Shown here: piece after piece, positions 6,865-12,924 of the stretch | How positions within the stretch are numbered: position 1 is the stretch's first letter | Layout of the letters: every line of letters starts with the position of its first letter | Source of the DNA: an uncultured Pseudobdellovibrionaceae bacterium | Lineage (GTDB): Bacteria > Bdellovibrionota > Bdellovibrionia > Bdellovibrionales > Bdellovibrionaceae | Direction of reading: 5' to 3' | Assembly (NCBI GenBank): GCA_937900305.1 | Contig: CALCCV010000702.1 | Location: 1-15,250 of the forward strand | Length of the DNA stretch: 15,250 nt | Program-made: the position numbers and the translations under genes | Notes under the pieces: generated by a model | The model's database searches: none | Told to the model about the DNA's origin: nothing | Seen by the model: the letters and a program-made list of their open reading frames with translations, nothing else

Positions 6865-7845
6865 TCAGACGGCGCCACAGTTGCTGAGAAATGCAACTTG
6901 TCGCTCTCGCAAGCGCTGCTGCCAATTCAAACAAGCCGATTTCTGATCGGGCCGAAAGAACAAATGAACATTCGCTCCGGCATCGACTGTCGCGATAGGT
7001 CCATCATTTTTATTCTGCCACTCCCACAGGACTTCGTTCAGCCACTCCATCGACGCAGCCTTTAGAAAATTAAATGGCATGTCCGCTGTGAGAAACAACA
7101 AATGCATATCCCAAAACTCAGCCCAAGTGATGACAAAGGCCTTGCGCCAATCTTCACTGCGAAAGGCTTTCAGCAGATTTTCCAATCGCTCCTCTGCTCG
7201 AGTGGGCCGACCCACAAAAAGCGAACTGGAAGCCACGAGTTCATGAGCCTGACTGGTCGTTACTGATTTTTTTGTAGAATCAATAATGAGCGCTAGGTGC
7301 AAAAGATTTTTGTACGGCAACTCGAGGTCTTCAGCGGTCTCCCCCCGCCACAGCGCCCATTCTCGAAAAAGGGAACGACTGCTAGATCCACTGCCCTGGC
7401 GACTGAGGCGAGCCAAGTCTGAAGCTGATTGCGCTGCCGCTCCAGGCACTAGCGCCAGACGCGCCATTTCTGTCGCCAAAGTCAACGCCGCAAAGCTGCT
7501 GGCAGAACTAGCGATGCCACAATCCGAAGGAAAATTATTTCCCGAGCGCACAAAAAAACTCTGGTTCTGGAGGCCCCAAGACTCTTTCAAAAATGCGAGG
7601 TGATTGAAAAATTTTTTCCGTCCCGTTTCGGACAAAGTCATTGGCAAAAGATCTGAATCAGCAAGCGGCTCCCAGCGATCCTCTGTTCCGTCGATGCACT
7701 CGAGCGTCACCCTCGTGAAAAGATAAGGCAGCGAATAAGAGAGTGACGAATTGATTGGCAGATTTTTCTCGCCCTTGGCTTTTCCCATGTACTTAATGAA
7801 GGCTATGTTCGAGGGGGCCTGAGCCTGCCACTGTGCTGTTTTCAT
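6865..7845 (-). CDS. mvaD: Diphosphomevalonate decarboxylase
   Basis: This enzyme would convert mevalonate 5-diphosphate to isopentenyl diphosphate with ATP. The N-terminus carries APSNIAFIKYMGK (10-22; Lys18 equals the conserved active-site Lys), then SLSYSL (34-39), NNFPSDCGIASSASSFAAL (103-121), SRQGSGSSSRSL (148-159, Arg157) and TVDAGANVH (286-294, with the catalytic Asp288). Length (326 aa) is typical. Two departures from the usual motifs are visible: Met replaces the common Trp in KYWGK, and the segment after SRSL lacks the usual Gly-Gly. ATG at 7845 overlaps the stop of the upstream kinase by four bases (ATGA), indicating translational coupling; no good Shine-Dalgarno is present. A related decarboxylase acting on monophosphate is possible, but the adjacent second kinase fits the classical pathway. 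Confidence 0.88.
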   Translation of the reverse strand: MKTAQWQAQAPSNIAFIKYMGKAKGEKNLPINSSLSYSLPYLFTRVTLECIDGTEDRWEPLADSDLLPMTLSETGRKKFFNHLAFLKESWGLQNQSFFVRSGNNFPSDCGIASSASSFAALTLATEMARLALVPGAAAQSASDLARLSRQGSGSSSRSLFREWALWRGETAEDLELPYKNLLHLALIIDSTKKSVTTSQAHELVASSSLFVGRPTRAEERLENLLKAFRSEDWRKAFVITWAEFWDMHLLFLTADMPFNFLKAASMEWLNEVLWEWQNKNDGPIATVDAGANVHLFFRPDQKSACLNWQQRLRERQVAFLSNCGAV

Positions 7846-8735
7846 GACCGGACTGTAAAAGAGCTCGCTATGGGTGTCAAATTGCGAAGGCGAGCAAAAT
7901 CAGCCAAGGCCTCACTCCGCTTCGGATCATACAAAATGAACACGGCATCGGCACCCATGGCCCCTGCCCCTTTGGCCGCAAAGACTCCGGGAAATGCCCT
8001 GAGCGACGACAAAATTTCGGCGGTCCAAGGCGCCACCAAATTTCGCTCCCGAAGCTGATCGGCAAAATCGTTAACACATTTGCAAAAAGCATCGGCCTTC
8101 GCCATTCGCCAAATTTCTGGCAACGAAGCCAGCTGACATTGATCAAAATCCTCCCCCACGGTTTCGGAGGACGCCCGCAAGTGGGTGTGAGTGGCCAATT
8201 TTTTACCCGTGGCCAACACAGCCCCGGCGAGATTCTGAAATGGCCACTGCCAACGTTCCATGCGTTGGGCGGCGGCATGAATAAAAATCCATCCGGGCGC
8301 GCCCTGCTGAGCTAGAAAATCATAGCCACTGGGAATCGGGCCCGCGGCTCCCCTACAAAACTCTCGATACTCGGTCCACCAGTGAAACCCGCACGGCGCA
8401 ACGGCTTCGAGATTCAAATGGGCGCGCAAATGGAAGTATCCTAAAACTTCGGCCGTAGACGAGCCAAATCCTCTTTGCACATAAGGTGAAAAAAACTTAA
8501 TCCGCCACTTTTGAAAATCACAGCGAAATCTTTCTGCAAATTGTCCGGCCGGCGATTCTGGATGAAATGAATCACCAGTTTCGGCTAGATCTGAAGGCGC
8601 ACTCGCCGACCATCGATACAAGGGATCGTGGGCCCAAACCAGCGCTGGCCCCAATCCCAGCGCCACGTATTCACCGACGGCAAATGTCTTTCCGGGAATT
8701 TGGATTGAAAATTGAGCGTTCGCTTCAGACTTCAA
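7842..8735 (-). CDS. mvaK2: Phosphomevalonate kinase-like GHMP kinase (divergent)
   Basis: The gene most likely supplies the second phosphorylation, 5-phosphomevalonate to mevalonate 5-diphosphate. GHMP features are recognisable but divergent: IPGKTFAVGEY (13-23), the glycine-rich ATP loop GFGSSTAEVL (89-98), IPSGYDF (134-140, resembling the GxPSGxD motif of phosphomevalonate kinases) and KGAGAMGADAVF (255-266) in place of the usual KPSGAGGGD. At 297 aa it is shorter than typical Gram-positive or eukaryotic enzymes. The start is TTG at 8735 with an AGAGAGG Shine-Dalgarno 7 bases upstream; no suitable ATG exists. It begins 41 bases after mvaA and overlaps mvaD by four bases. Assignment leans on context: mevalonate kinase, decarboxylase, HMG-CoA reductase and isomerase are all adjacent, leaving only this step. 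Substrate specificity is inferred. Confidence 0.75.
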   Translation of the reverse strand: MKSEANAQFSIQIPGKTFAVGEYVALGLGPALVWAHDPLYRWSASAPSDLAETGDSFHPESPAGQFAERFRCDFQKWRIKFFSPYVQRGFGSSTAEVLGYFHLRAHLNLEAVAPCGFHWWTEYREFCRGAAGPIPSGYDFLAQQGAPGWIFIHAAAQRMERWQWPFQNLAGAVLATGKKLATHTHLRASSETVGEDFDQCQLASLPEIWRMAKADAFCKCVNDFADQLRERNLVAPWTAEILSSLRAFPGVFAAKGAGAMGADAVFILYDPKRSEALADFARLRNLTPIASSFTVRS

Positions 8736-8776
8736 TGTCGAACCTCTCTAAAAAGGGCCTATGATTAAGTCCAGAG

Positions 8777-10087
8777 CTAAGGACTTATGTTTTCGGTGCG
8801 ACGGGCATCTTGCGAACGCATTTCACGGAGAGCTTCCACTGCATGCGAGAGAGAAATTCGTTTTCTCAGTGTTAAAATCTCCTCGAGTTTCTTTTGCAAA
8901 ATCGGAATTTCTTGTTCCCTAGCTCCAGCCCCGAGGGTGAGATTCTTCAAATGCAAGCGCATGTGCCCTTCAATAATTCCATCTGTGACGAGAGCCCGCA
9001 ACGCCCCAAGGTTTTGCACAAGGCCCGCAGCCGCTAGCACCCTCGATAAATCATTGGCCGAGCTGACCTCTAACAAGCGCATGCAAAGTGACGCCGTCGG
9101 GTGCAACGTCGTCACACCGCCGACGGTTCCCACCACCAACGGGGCTTGCAAAGTTCCCACGAGTTGATGGCCCTCCCGACGCCAACGGGTGATCGATCGG
9201 TACTGTCCAGATCGGCAGGCATAAGCGTGAACTCCCGCTTCGACCGCACGCCAATCATTTCCGGTGGCAATGAGGATCGGATCAATTCCGTTCAGAACAC
9301 CTTTATTGTTGGTGGCGGCCCGATAGGGATCCAGCTCAGCAAACAATGACGCCTCTTCAATTTTTTCGGCGAGCTCAGCACTGATCTCATTCAACGTAAT
9401 CGTCGCTTCCGTGATTTTTGTGTCCACCAAGTTGGAGAGGATGCACATTGTGATCTTCTCGCCACTTGCGTCTTCGATAGGTCCTTTGAGAAACTCACAA
9501 ACCTGATTGATGACATTGGCACCCATGGCATCACATGGATTCATGTGCACGTGCAGAACGGCCATCGTTAAACCATCGGGTCGGATCATGCTGCGCAGAT
9601 TGAGCGAAGTCACTCCGCCGCCCCGTTGAACTAGGCCAAATGCAACCTCCCGATTGGCAAGGTCCATCCACTCTCGGCCAAAAGCGTGGACAGTTTTTTG
9701 CAGCCTTTGAAAATCTTGAACTTTCGCAAATTGAATTTGGCCGATGATATCTTGGCCCTTGCAGGATGTTTCAATCCGACCCTTTTCACGAATCCACTTG
9801 GCCGTCTTACTGGCCGCGGCCACAATCGACGTTTCTTCAACGGCCATCGGAATCAGGCGATCTCGTTGATCGATCCGAAAATGAACCGCCACGCCCAAAG
9901 GGATTTGGAAATAACCAATCACATTTTCAATAAATTTTTCGCCGAGGGAGATGTCTTTCAAGCCCCCCTCTTGCAAATACTCAGCGCTCTCCTCGGCGAG
10001 CAAACCCGCGCGAGACAAAACTCGCAATCGCTCTGGATAGGAGAGTTTTGAGAAGCCTTGAAAAACTTTGTCCAGATTGGTTGCCAT
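8777..10087 (-). CDS. mvaA: Class II HMG-CoA reductase
   Basis: This is the enzyme interconverting HMG-CoA and mevalonate, the committed step in biosynthesis. At 436 aa it matches the soluble class II form (no membrane domain). Hallmarks are ENVIGYFQIPLGVAVHF (54-70), EETSIVAAASKTAK (84-97, catalytic Glu), DAMGANVINQV (186-196, class II form of the nucleotide site), NNKGVLNG (260-267, catalytic Lys262), ATGNDWRAVEAG (274-285, Asp278) and EGHMRLH (373-379, His375). ATG at 10087 is chosen: it has an AAAGG Shine-Dalgarno 7 bases upstream and lies two bases after the fni stop. An in-frame GTG at 10108 would add seven residues and overlap fni. Class II enzymes may use NADH or NADPH; the cofactor cannot be read here. 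Position beside IPP isomerase and three kinases supports a biosynthetic role rather than mevalonate catabolism. Confidence 0.95.
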   Translation of the reverse strand: MATNLDKVFQGFSKLSYPERLRVLSRAGLLAEESAEYLQEGGLKDISLGEKFIENVIGYFQIPLGVAVHFRIDQRDRLIPMAVEETSIVAAASKTAKWIREKGRIETSCKGQDIIGQIQFAKVQDFQRLQKTVHAFGREWMDLANREVAFGLVQRGGGVTSLNLRSMIRPDGLTMAVLHVHMNPCDAMGANVINQVCEFLKGPIEDASGEKITMCILSNLVDTKITEATITLNEISAELAEKIEEASLFAELDPYRAATNNKGVLNGIDPILIATGNDWRAVEAGVHAYACRSGQYRSITRWRREGHQLVGTLQAPLVVGTVGGVTTLHPTASLCMRLLEVSSANDLSRVLAAAGLVQNLGALRALVTDGIIEGHMRLHLKNLTLGAGAREQEIPILQKKLEEILTLRKRISLSHAVEALREMRSQDARRTENISP

Positions 10088-10089
10088 GC

Positions 10090-11331
10090 TCAAACCTTTC
10101 GCTGCCACTTCGAGGAATTGCGCAGATCACACAGTTTCATTGAACCTGTACAGAACATCGCAATGGCCAATTCTAACCTCATTTTGGCGTAAAGGTCACG
10201 AAGTGAGGCTTCGGCGTTGGGACGAATTTTCAAAGATGATGGGGCTTTACCTGTCGTCGGCGAAGATTCGAGCAATGCCTCTAGCCACGGCTTCGCTAAA
10301 CCCACCATCTCAGCTCCAACAGCCAAAAGTTTGGCAACGTCAACGCCTGTTCGAACGCCCCCCGAGGCCCAAAGATGACCCTGTATCTCAGCCGAGATTG
10401 CGCCATGCAAACACTGCACGGTTCCCTGGCCCCAATGGCGAAAGCTCAAGGCAGCCGCCGCCAAAATGGGATCCTTCATTGTGCGCTCGCTTTCGATGCG
10501 ACCCCAATGAGTTCCACCGGCTCCACTGACATCGAAATACTGCACACCTAAATTTTGCAGACGACGAAGCGCCGTCAGATTCAAACCACAGCCCACTTCT
10601 TTCACGATCACCGGAACGCCCGCGTCTCTCACCAAATCCCGCAATGAATTTTCGGCCCCCCTGAACTGAGGAGTTCCCTCTGGCTGCAGACACTCTTGCA
10701 GCGGATTGAGGTGTACAAAAATTCCCACAGCGTCGATTCGATCTATGAGCTGCAACACTTTCCTCGGTCCGTGAGAAATGAGTTGTGCCAGACCGATGTT
10801 CGCCAACACCAATGCTCGAGGATGCTCCCGACGAAAACTCCACTCGCTTTTCAGTTCGCTCTCTAAATCTCGACGCTGGGAGCCCACGGCAAACAAAACT
10901 TGATGGTCTTCAGAAAATTTTAGAAACAGTCGATTGATCTCTTGGCCAAAGCGATGGCCCGCCGTCATCGAAGAAATGAAAAATGGCACGCTCAATTTGT
11001 GATTGAGAAAATAAGAGGACGTATCGACATCTGCAAAGTTGAACGCAGGGAAGGCATCGTGAATCAGTTCAATTTGATCCAGATCACGAAGCGAGTTCGC
11101 TTGATTTCGCTCATCGAGGGAGAGACGCAAGTGATCGACCTTGCGACCTTCGAAGACATCTGTCTTTTCCGAAATAGTCACAGAGAGGTTTTCAATGGGC
11201 TTGGGCTTTGTCTTTGGCGCAGATTTTTTGTTGATAGATTTCTGGGAGCTTTTTTGAGGAGAACTTTTAGTCGCTTGATTGGAAAAGCGTTTGAGGGAAC
11301 TGCGGAGAGGGCGATCTTCTTTCGATTTCAT
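10090..11331 (-). CDS. fni: Type 2 isopentenyl-diphosphate delta-isomerase (FMN-dependent) with N-terminal extension
   Basis: It interconverts IPP and DMAPP using reduced FMN. IDI-2 motifs: RKVDHL (63-68), SSMTAGH (120-126), VGSQR (149-153), LANIG (176-180), HLNPLQECLQPEG (207-219), VKEVGCG (243-249), VSGAGGTHWGRIE (268-280) and ASGGVRTGVD (322-331). The catalytic core would normally begin near residue 60; here about 50 extra residues rich in Lys, Ser and Pro precede it. ATG at 11331 has a GAGGG Shine-Dalgarno 10 bases upstream. A GTG at codon 51 is an alternative start but has no Shine-Dalgarno, so I keep the long form. The gene begins 24 bases after the rplT stop and ends two bases before mvaA, suggesting it is the link between the ribosomal-protein and mevalonate parts of one operon. 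Confidence 0.92.
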   Translation of the reverse strand: MKSKEDRPLRSSLKRFSNQATKSSPQKSSQKSINKKSAPKTKPKPIENLSVTISEKTDVFEGRKVDHLRLSLDERNQANSLRDLDQIELIHDAFPAFNFADVDTSSYFLNHKLSVPFFISSMTAGHRFGQEINRLFLKFSEDHQVLFAVGSQRRDLESELKSEWSFRREHPRALVLANIGLAQLISHGPRKVLQLIDRIDAVGIFVHLNPLQECLQPEGTPQFRGAENSLRDLVRDAGVPVIVKEVGCGLNLTALRRLQNLGVQYFDVSGAGGTHWGRIESERTMKDPILAAAALSFRHWGQGTVQCLHGAISAEIQGHLWASGGVRTGVDVAKLLAVGAEMVGLAKPWLEALLESSPTTGKAPSSLKIRPNAEASLRDLYAKMRLELAIAMFCTGSMKLCDLRNSSKWQRKV

Positions 11332-11340
11332 TTGCTGATC

Positions 11341-11352
11341 GCCCTCGAGGGC
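11341..11352. promoter_or_regulatory. 12-base palindrome spanning the fni ribosome-binding site
   Basis: GCCCTCGAGGGC is a perfect palindrome lying between the rplT stop and the fni ATG. In the mRNA it could fold as a small GCCC-UCGA-GGGC hairpin that covers the GAGGG Shine-Dalgarno of fni. Ribosomes finishing rplT could open it. The effect is inferred and the stem is only four pairs. Confidence 0.35.
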
Positions 11353-11355
11353 TCC

Positions 11356-11703
11356 TTAAGTGAGCGTGTGAACGCAGAGTGCTTTGAACGCATTCATGTC
11401 GTGGACGGCTAAGTCCGCCAAATTTTTGCGATCAATGGTCACTCCAGCCTTAATCAAACCGCCAATGAGGCGTGAGTAGGTAGTTCCACAAATGCGAGCC
11501 GCTGCATTGATCCGTTGAGTCCAAAGACGGCGGAAATCTCGTTTGCGAACTTTGCGATGTCTGTACATGTACACCATCGCGCGATCATTCTTCTCAACCG
11601 CGTGCGTGTAACAACGGCTGTTTGCGGAATATCGACCTTTTGAGGCTTTGAGAACTTTTTTATGTCTTGCTCGGTTGGTTTTACCACTTTTTACACGTGC
11701 CAT
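11356..11703 (-). CDS. rplT: 50S ribosomal protein L20
   Basis: L20 binds 23S rRNA early in large-subunit assembly and, in several bacteria, represses its own operon. The 115-aa length is standard. The basic N-terminus (MARVKSGKTNRARHKKVLKA) and the core RKRDFRRLWTQRINAAAR (53-70), YSRLIGGLIKAG (76-87) and IDRKNLADLAVHD (90-102) are typical L20. ATG at 11703 has an AAGGAG Shine-Dalgarno 6 bases upstream. It lies 10 bases downstream of rpmI, the normal pairing, and 24 bases upstream of fni, which is not a usual neighbour. Confidence 0.98.
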   Translation of the reverse strand: MARVKSGKTNRARHKKVLKASKGRYSANSRCYTHAVEKNDRAMVYMYRHRKVRKRDFRRLWTQRINAAARICGTTYSRLIGGLIKAGVTIDRKNLADLAVHDMNAFKALCVHTLT

Positions 11704-11713
11704 TCATGACTCC

Positions 11714-11905
11714 TTAAAACACCAAAACGCGACGGGTTTGGTACATGTTTGCATCGTGAACGTAGGCGGTCTGTCCCAGATGTCGCTTCACTTTCGAGCT
11801 CATGTGCGAGTTCAAATGCCGAAGTCGGGTGTTTTTGTGTTTCACTTTGCCGCCGGGAAGCAGGCGAAGACGCTTCTTGGCCCCACTGTGGGTGCGCTGT
11901 TTCAT
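11714..11905 (-). CDS. rpmI: 50S ribosomal protein L35
   Basis: A 63-aa, highly basic protein starting MKQRTHSGAKKRLRLLPGGK, with KHKNTRLRHLN (residues 22-32) and SSKVKRHLG (36-44), as expected for L35. The ATG at 11905 is chosen over a longer frame beginning at 12013 because a near-perfect AGAGGAGG Shine-Dalgarno lies just upstream and the usual L35 length is about 65 residues; the longer frame adds 36 residues unlike L35. It sits between infC and rplT in the conserved order. The 286-base spacer upstream is long and may hold a regulatory leader. Confidence 0.96.
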   Translation of the reverse strand: MKQRTHSGAKKRLRLLPGGKVKHKNTRLRHLNSHMSSKVKRHLGQTAYVHDANMYQTRRVLVF

Positions 11906-12191
11906 GTTGTCCTCCTCTGACAGGGCGTTCGCTCGAGAAAATCTAAAAAATCTAAGCGACTCTTTTTGTTGAGCTGTCCTAAAAGCACTCTCTCTTAAGA
12001 CCAGCAACCCCACCTTTTTGCAACTTGAGAAGCAAAAGTAGGGCGAGCCTCTGTCAGCTATGAACCGATACTCCTAACGGAGTCAGGTGAGATTGTCTAC
12101 AACTCTTGTCAAGTCGGTCAGGATTGGGAGACGTCAGGGTGGATGAAGGGCCACCGATGGCAACCATCGATGGCGATCTGAGTGTTTGTCG
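11906..12191 (-). promoter_or_regulatory. Structured 286-base infC-rpmI spacer, candidate leader RNA
   Basis: No gene is visible. As minus-strand RNA it has three potential hairpins: a strong 11-pair stem (12150-12174, listed separately), ACUCC-GUUA-GGAGU (12070-12083), and CUUUUGC/GCAAAAAG with a 9-10 base loop (12014-12038). A TTGACA occurs in the middle but has no -10 hexamer at the right distance. The position directly before rpmI-rplT is where L20-dependent autoregulation acts in other bacteria. That role here is inference. Confidence 0.4.
12150..12174 (-). other. Strong RNA hairpin 17 bases after infC
   Basis: On the minus strand GCCATCGATGG and CCATCGGTGGC pair over 11 positions (one G-U) around a three-base loop. 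The following bases are C/T-mixed with no U-run, so this is not a standard intrinsic terminator. It may be a processing site, an attenuator element or a protein-binding RNA structure. Confidence 0.6.
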
Positions 12192-12863
12192 CTACTCCGC
12201 GTCGTCGTCAGCCGACTCGCTGGCAAGCTTTTCTTGCTCCTCGATGTCTTTGGCCGACTTCGGCTTCAGCGGGTGAAGTTTGAGATAGTCTTTCACTTTG
12301 ACTGGGTCTGGAGCCACCAAAAGAAAAAGGGCCTTGCCCTCCATTTTGGGAGCTGCTTCGACCACGGAAATGTCTTTGAGACCTTCCAAGAATCGCTTCA
12401 AAAGCTGCATACCGAGCTCTTGATGGGCCATCTCACGTCCCATGAAACGCAAATTGACCTTCACCTTATCGCCCTCAAGCAAGAAGCTGCGAGCATGTTT
12501 CAGCTTCGTGTCCAAATCGTGCTGATCCGTGCGAGGTCGCATCTGTATCTCTTTGACGGTGACGATGACTTGCTTTTTACGAGCCGCTGCTGCCTTCTTT
12601 TTGTTTTCATATTTGTACTTGCCGTAATCCATGATTTTGCAGGTCGGCGGCGATGCCGTCGGTGCAATTTCAATCAAATCCAAACCGCGATCTTCGGCTA
12701 AGCGAACACCCTCGGGAACCGTCATCACGCCGAGCATCGTGCCCTCTTCATCAATGACACGAATTTGCTGAGCCCGAATCTGACGATTGACTCGCAAGCC
12801 ATCGCCACGTTTTTTGTCTTTGTCTTGAAACCCTCCTCGAAAGGGTCGATCAAACTGACTGAT
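12192..12863 (-). CDS. infC: Translation initiation factor IF-3, likely ATC start
   Basis: IF3 binds the 30S subunit, keeps subunits apart and checks the start codon. Both domains are present: N-domain RVNRQIRAQQIRVI (24-37) with GLDLIEIAPTASPPTCKIMD (60-79) and YGKYKYE (80-86); C-domain VKEIQMRPRTDQHD (103-116), GDKVKVNLRFMGREMAH (131-147), then an acidic tail (DIEEQEKLASESADDDAE). The start is placed at ATC (12863): GGAGG ends 5 bases upstream, ideal spacing, and infC commonly uses rare AUU/AUC/AUA starts for self-regulation. A GTG at 12875 is in frame but lies on top of that Shine-Dalgarno and has none of its own. With ATC the protein is 223 aa, with an N-terminal lead of about 20 residues. 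It lies 49 bases after thrS. Confidence 0.95.
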   Translation of the reverse strand: MSQFDRPFRGGFQDKDKKRGDGLRVNRQIRAQQIRVIDEEGTMLGVMTVPEGVRLAEDRGLDLIEIAPTASPPTCKIMDYGKYKYENKKKAAAARKKQVIVTVKEIQMRPRTDQHDLDTKLKHARSFLLEGDKVKVNLRFMGREMAHQELGMQLLKRFLEGLKDISVVEAAPKMEGKALFLLVAPDPVKVKDYLKLHPLKPKSAKDIEEQEKLASESADDDAE

Positions 12864-12873
12864 ATTTACCTCC
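12861..12873 (-). promoter_or_regulatory. infC ribosome-binding site and ATC start codon
   Basis: On the minus strand GGAGG (12869-12873), five bases (TAAAT), then ATC (12861-12863). This arrangement decides the infC start. Rare start codons let IF3 lower its own translation when abundant, as known from E. coli. Confidence 0.75.
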
Positions 12874-12898
12874 ACACGGTCTATCTAGTTTCTCACTT

Positions 12899-12924
12899 TT
12901 CATTCTTCAAATTCATTCTTCAAA
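12899..12924. repeat. Perfect 13-base tandem duplication across the thrS stop codon
   Basis: TTCATTCTTCAAA occurs twice back to back (12899-12911, 12912-12924). The second copy contains the thrS TGA (12913-12915) and last codons; the first repeats them just downstream in the thrS-infC gap. It looks like a small slippage duplication. Confidence 0.85.

Noticed and set aside
12083..12114. TTGACA on the minus strand in the infC-rpmI spacer as a promoter for rpmI
   Set aside because: No -10-like hexamer occurs 15-19 bases downstream.
12186..12701. 171-codon plus-strand open frame opposite infC
   Set aside because: It is antisense to infC with no ribosome-binding site or family resemblance.
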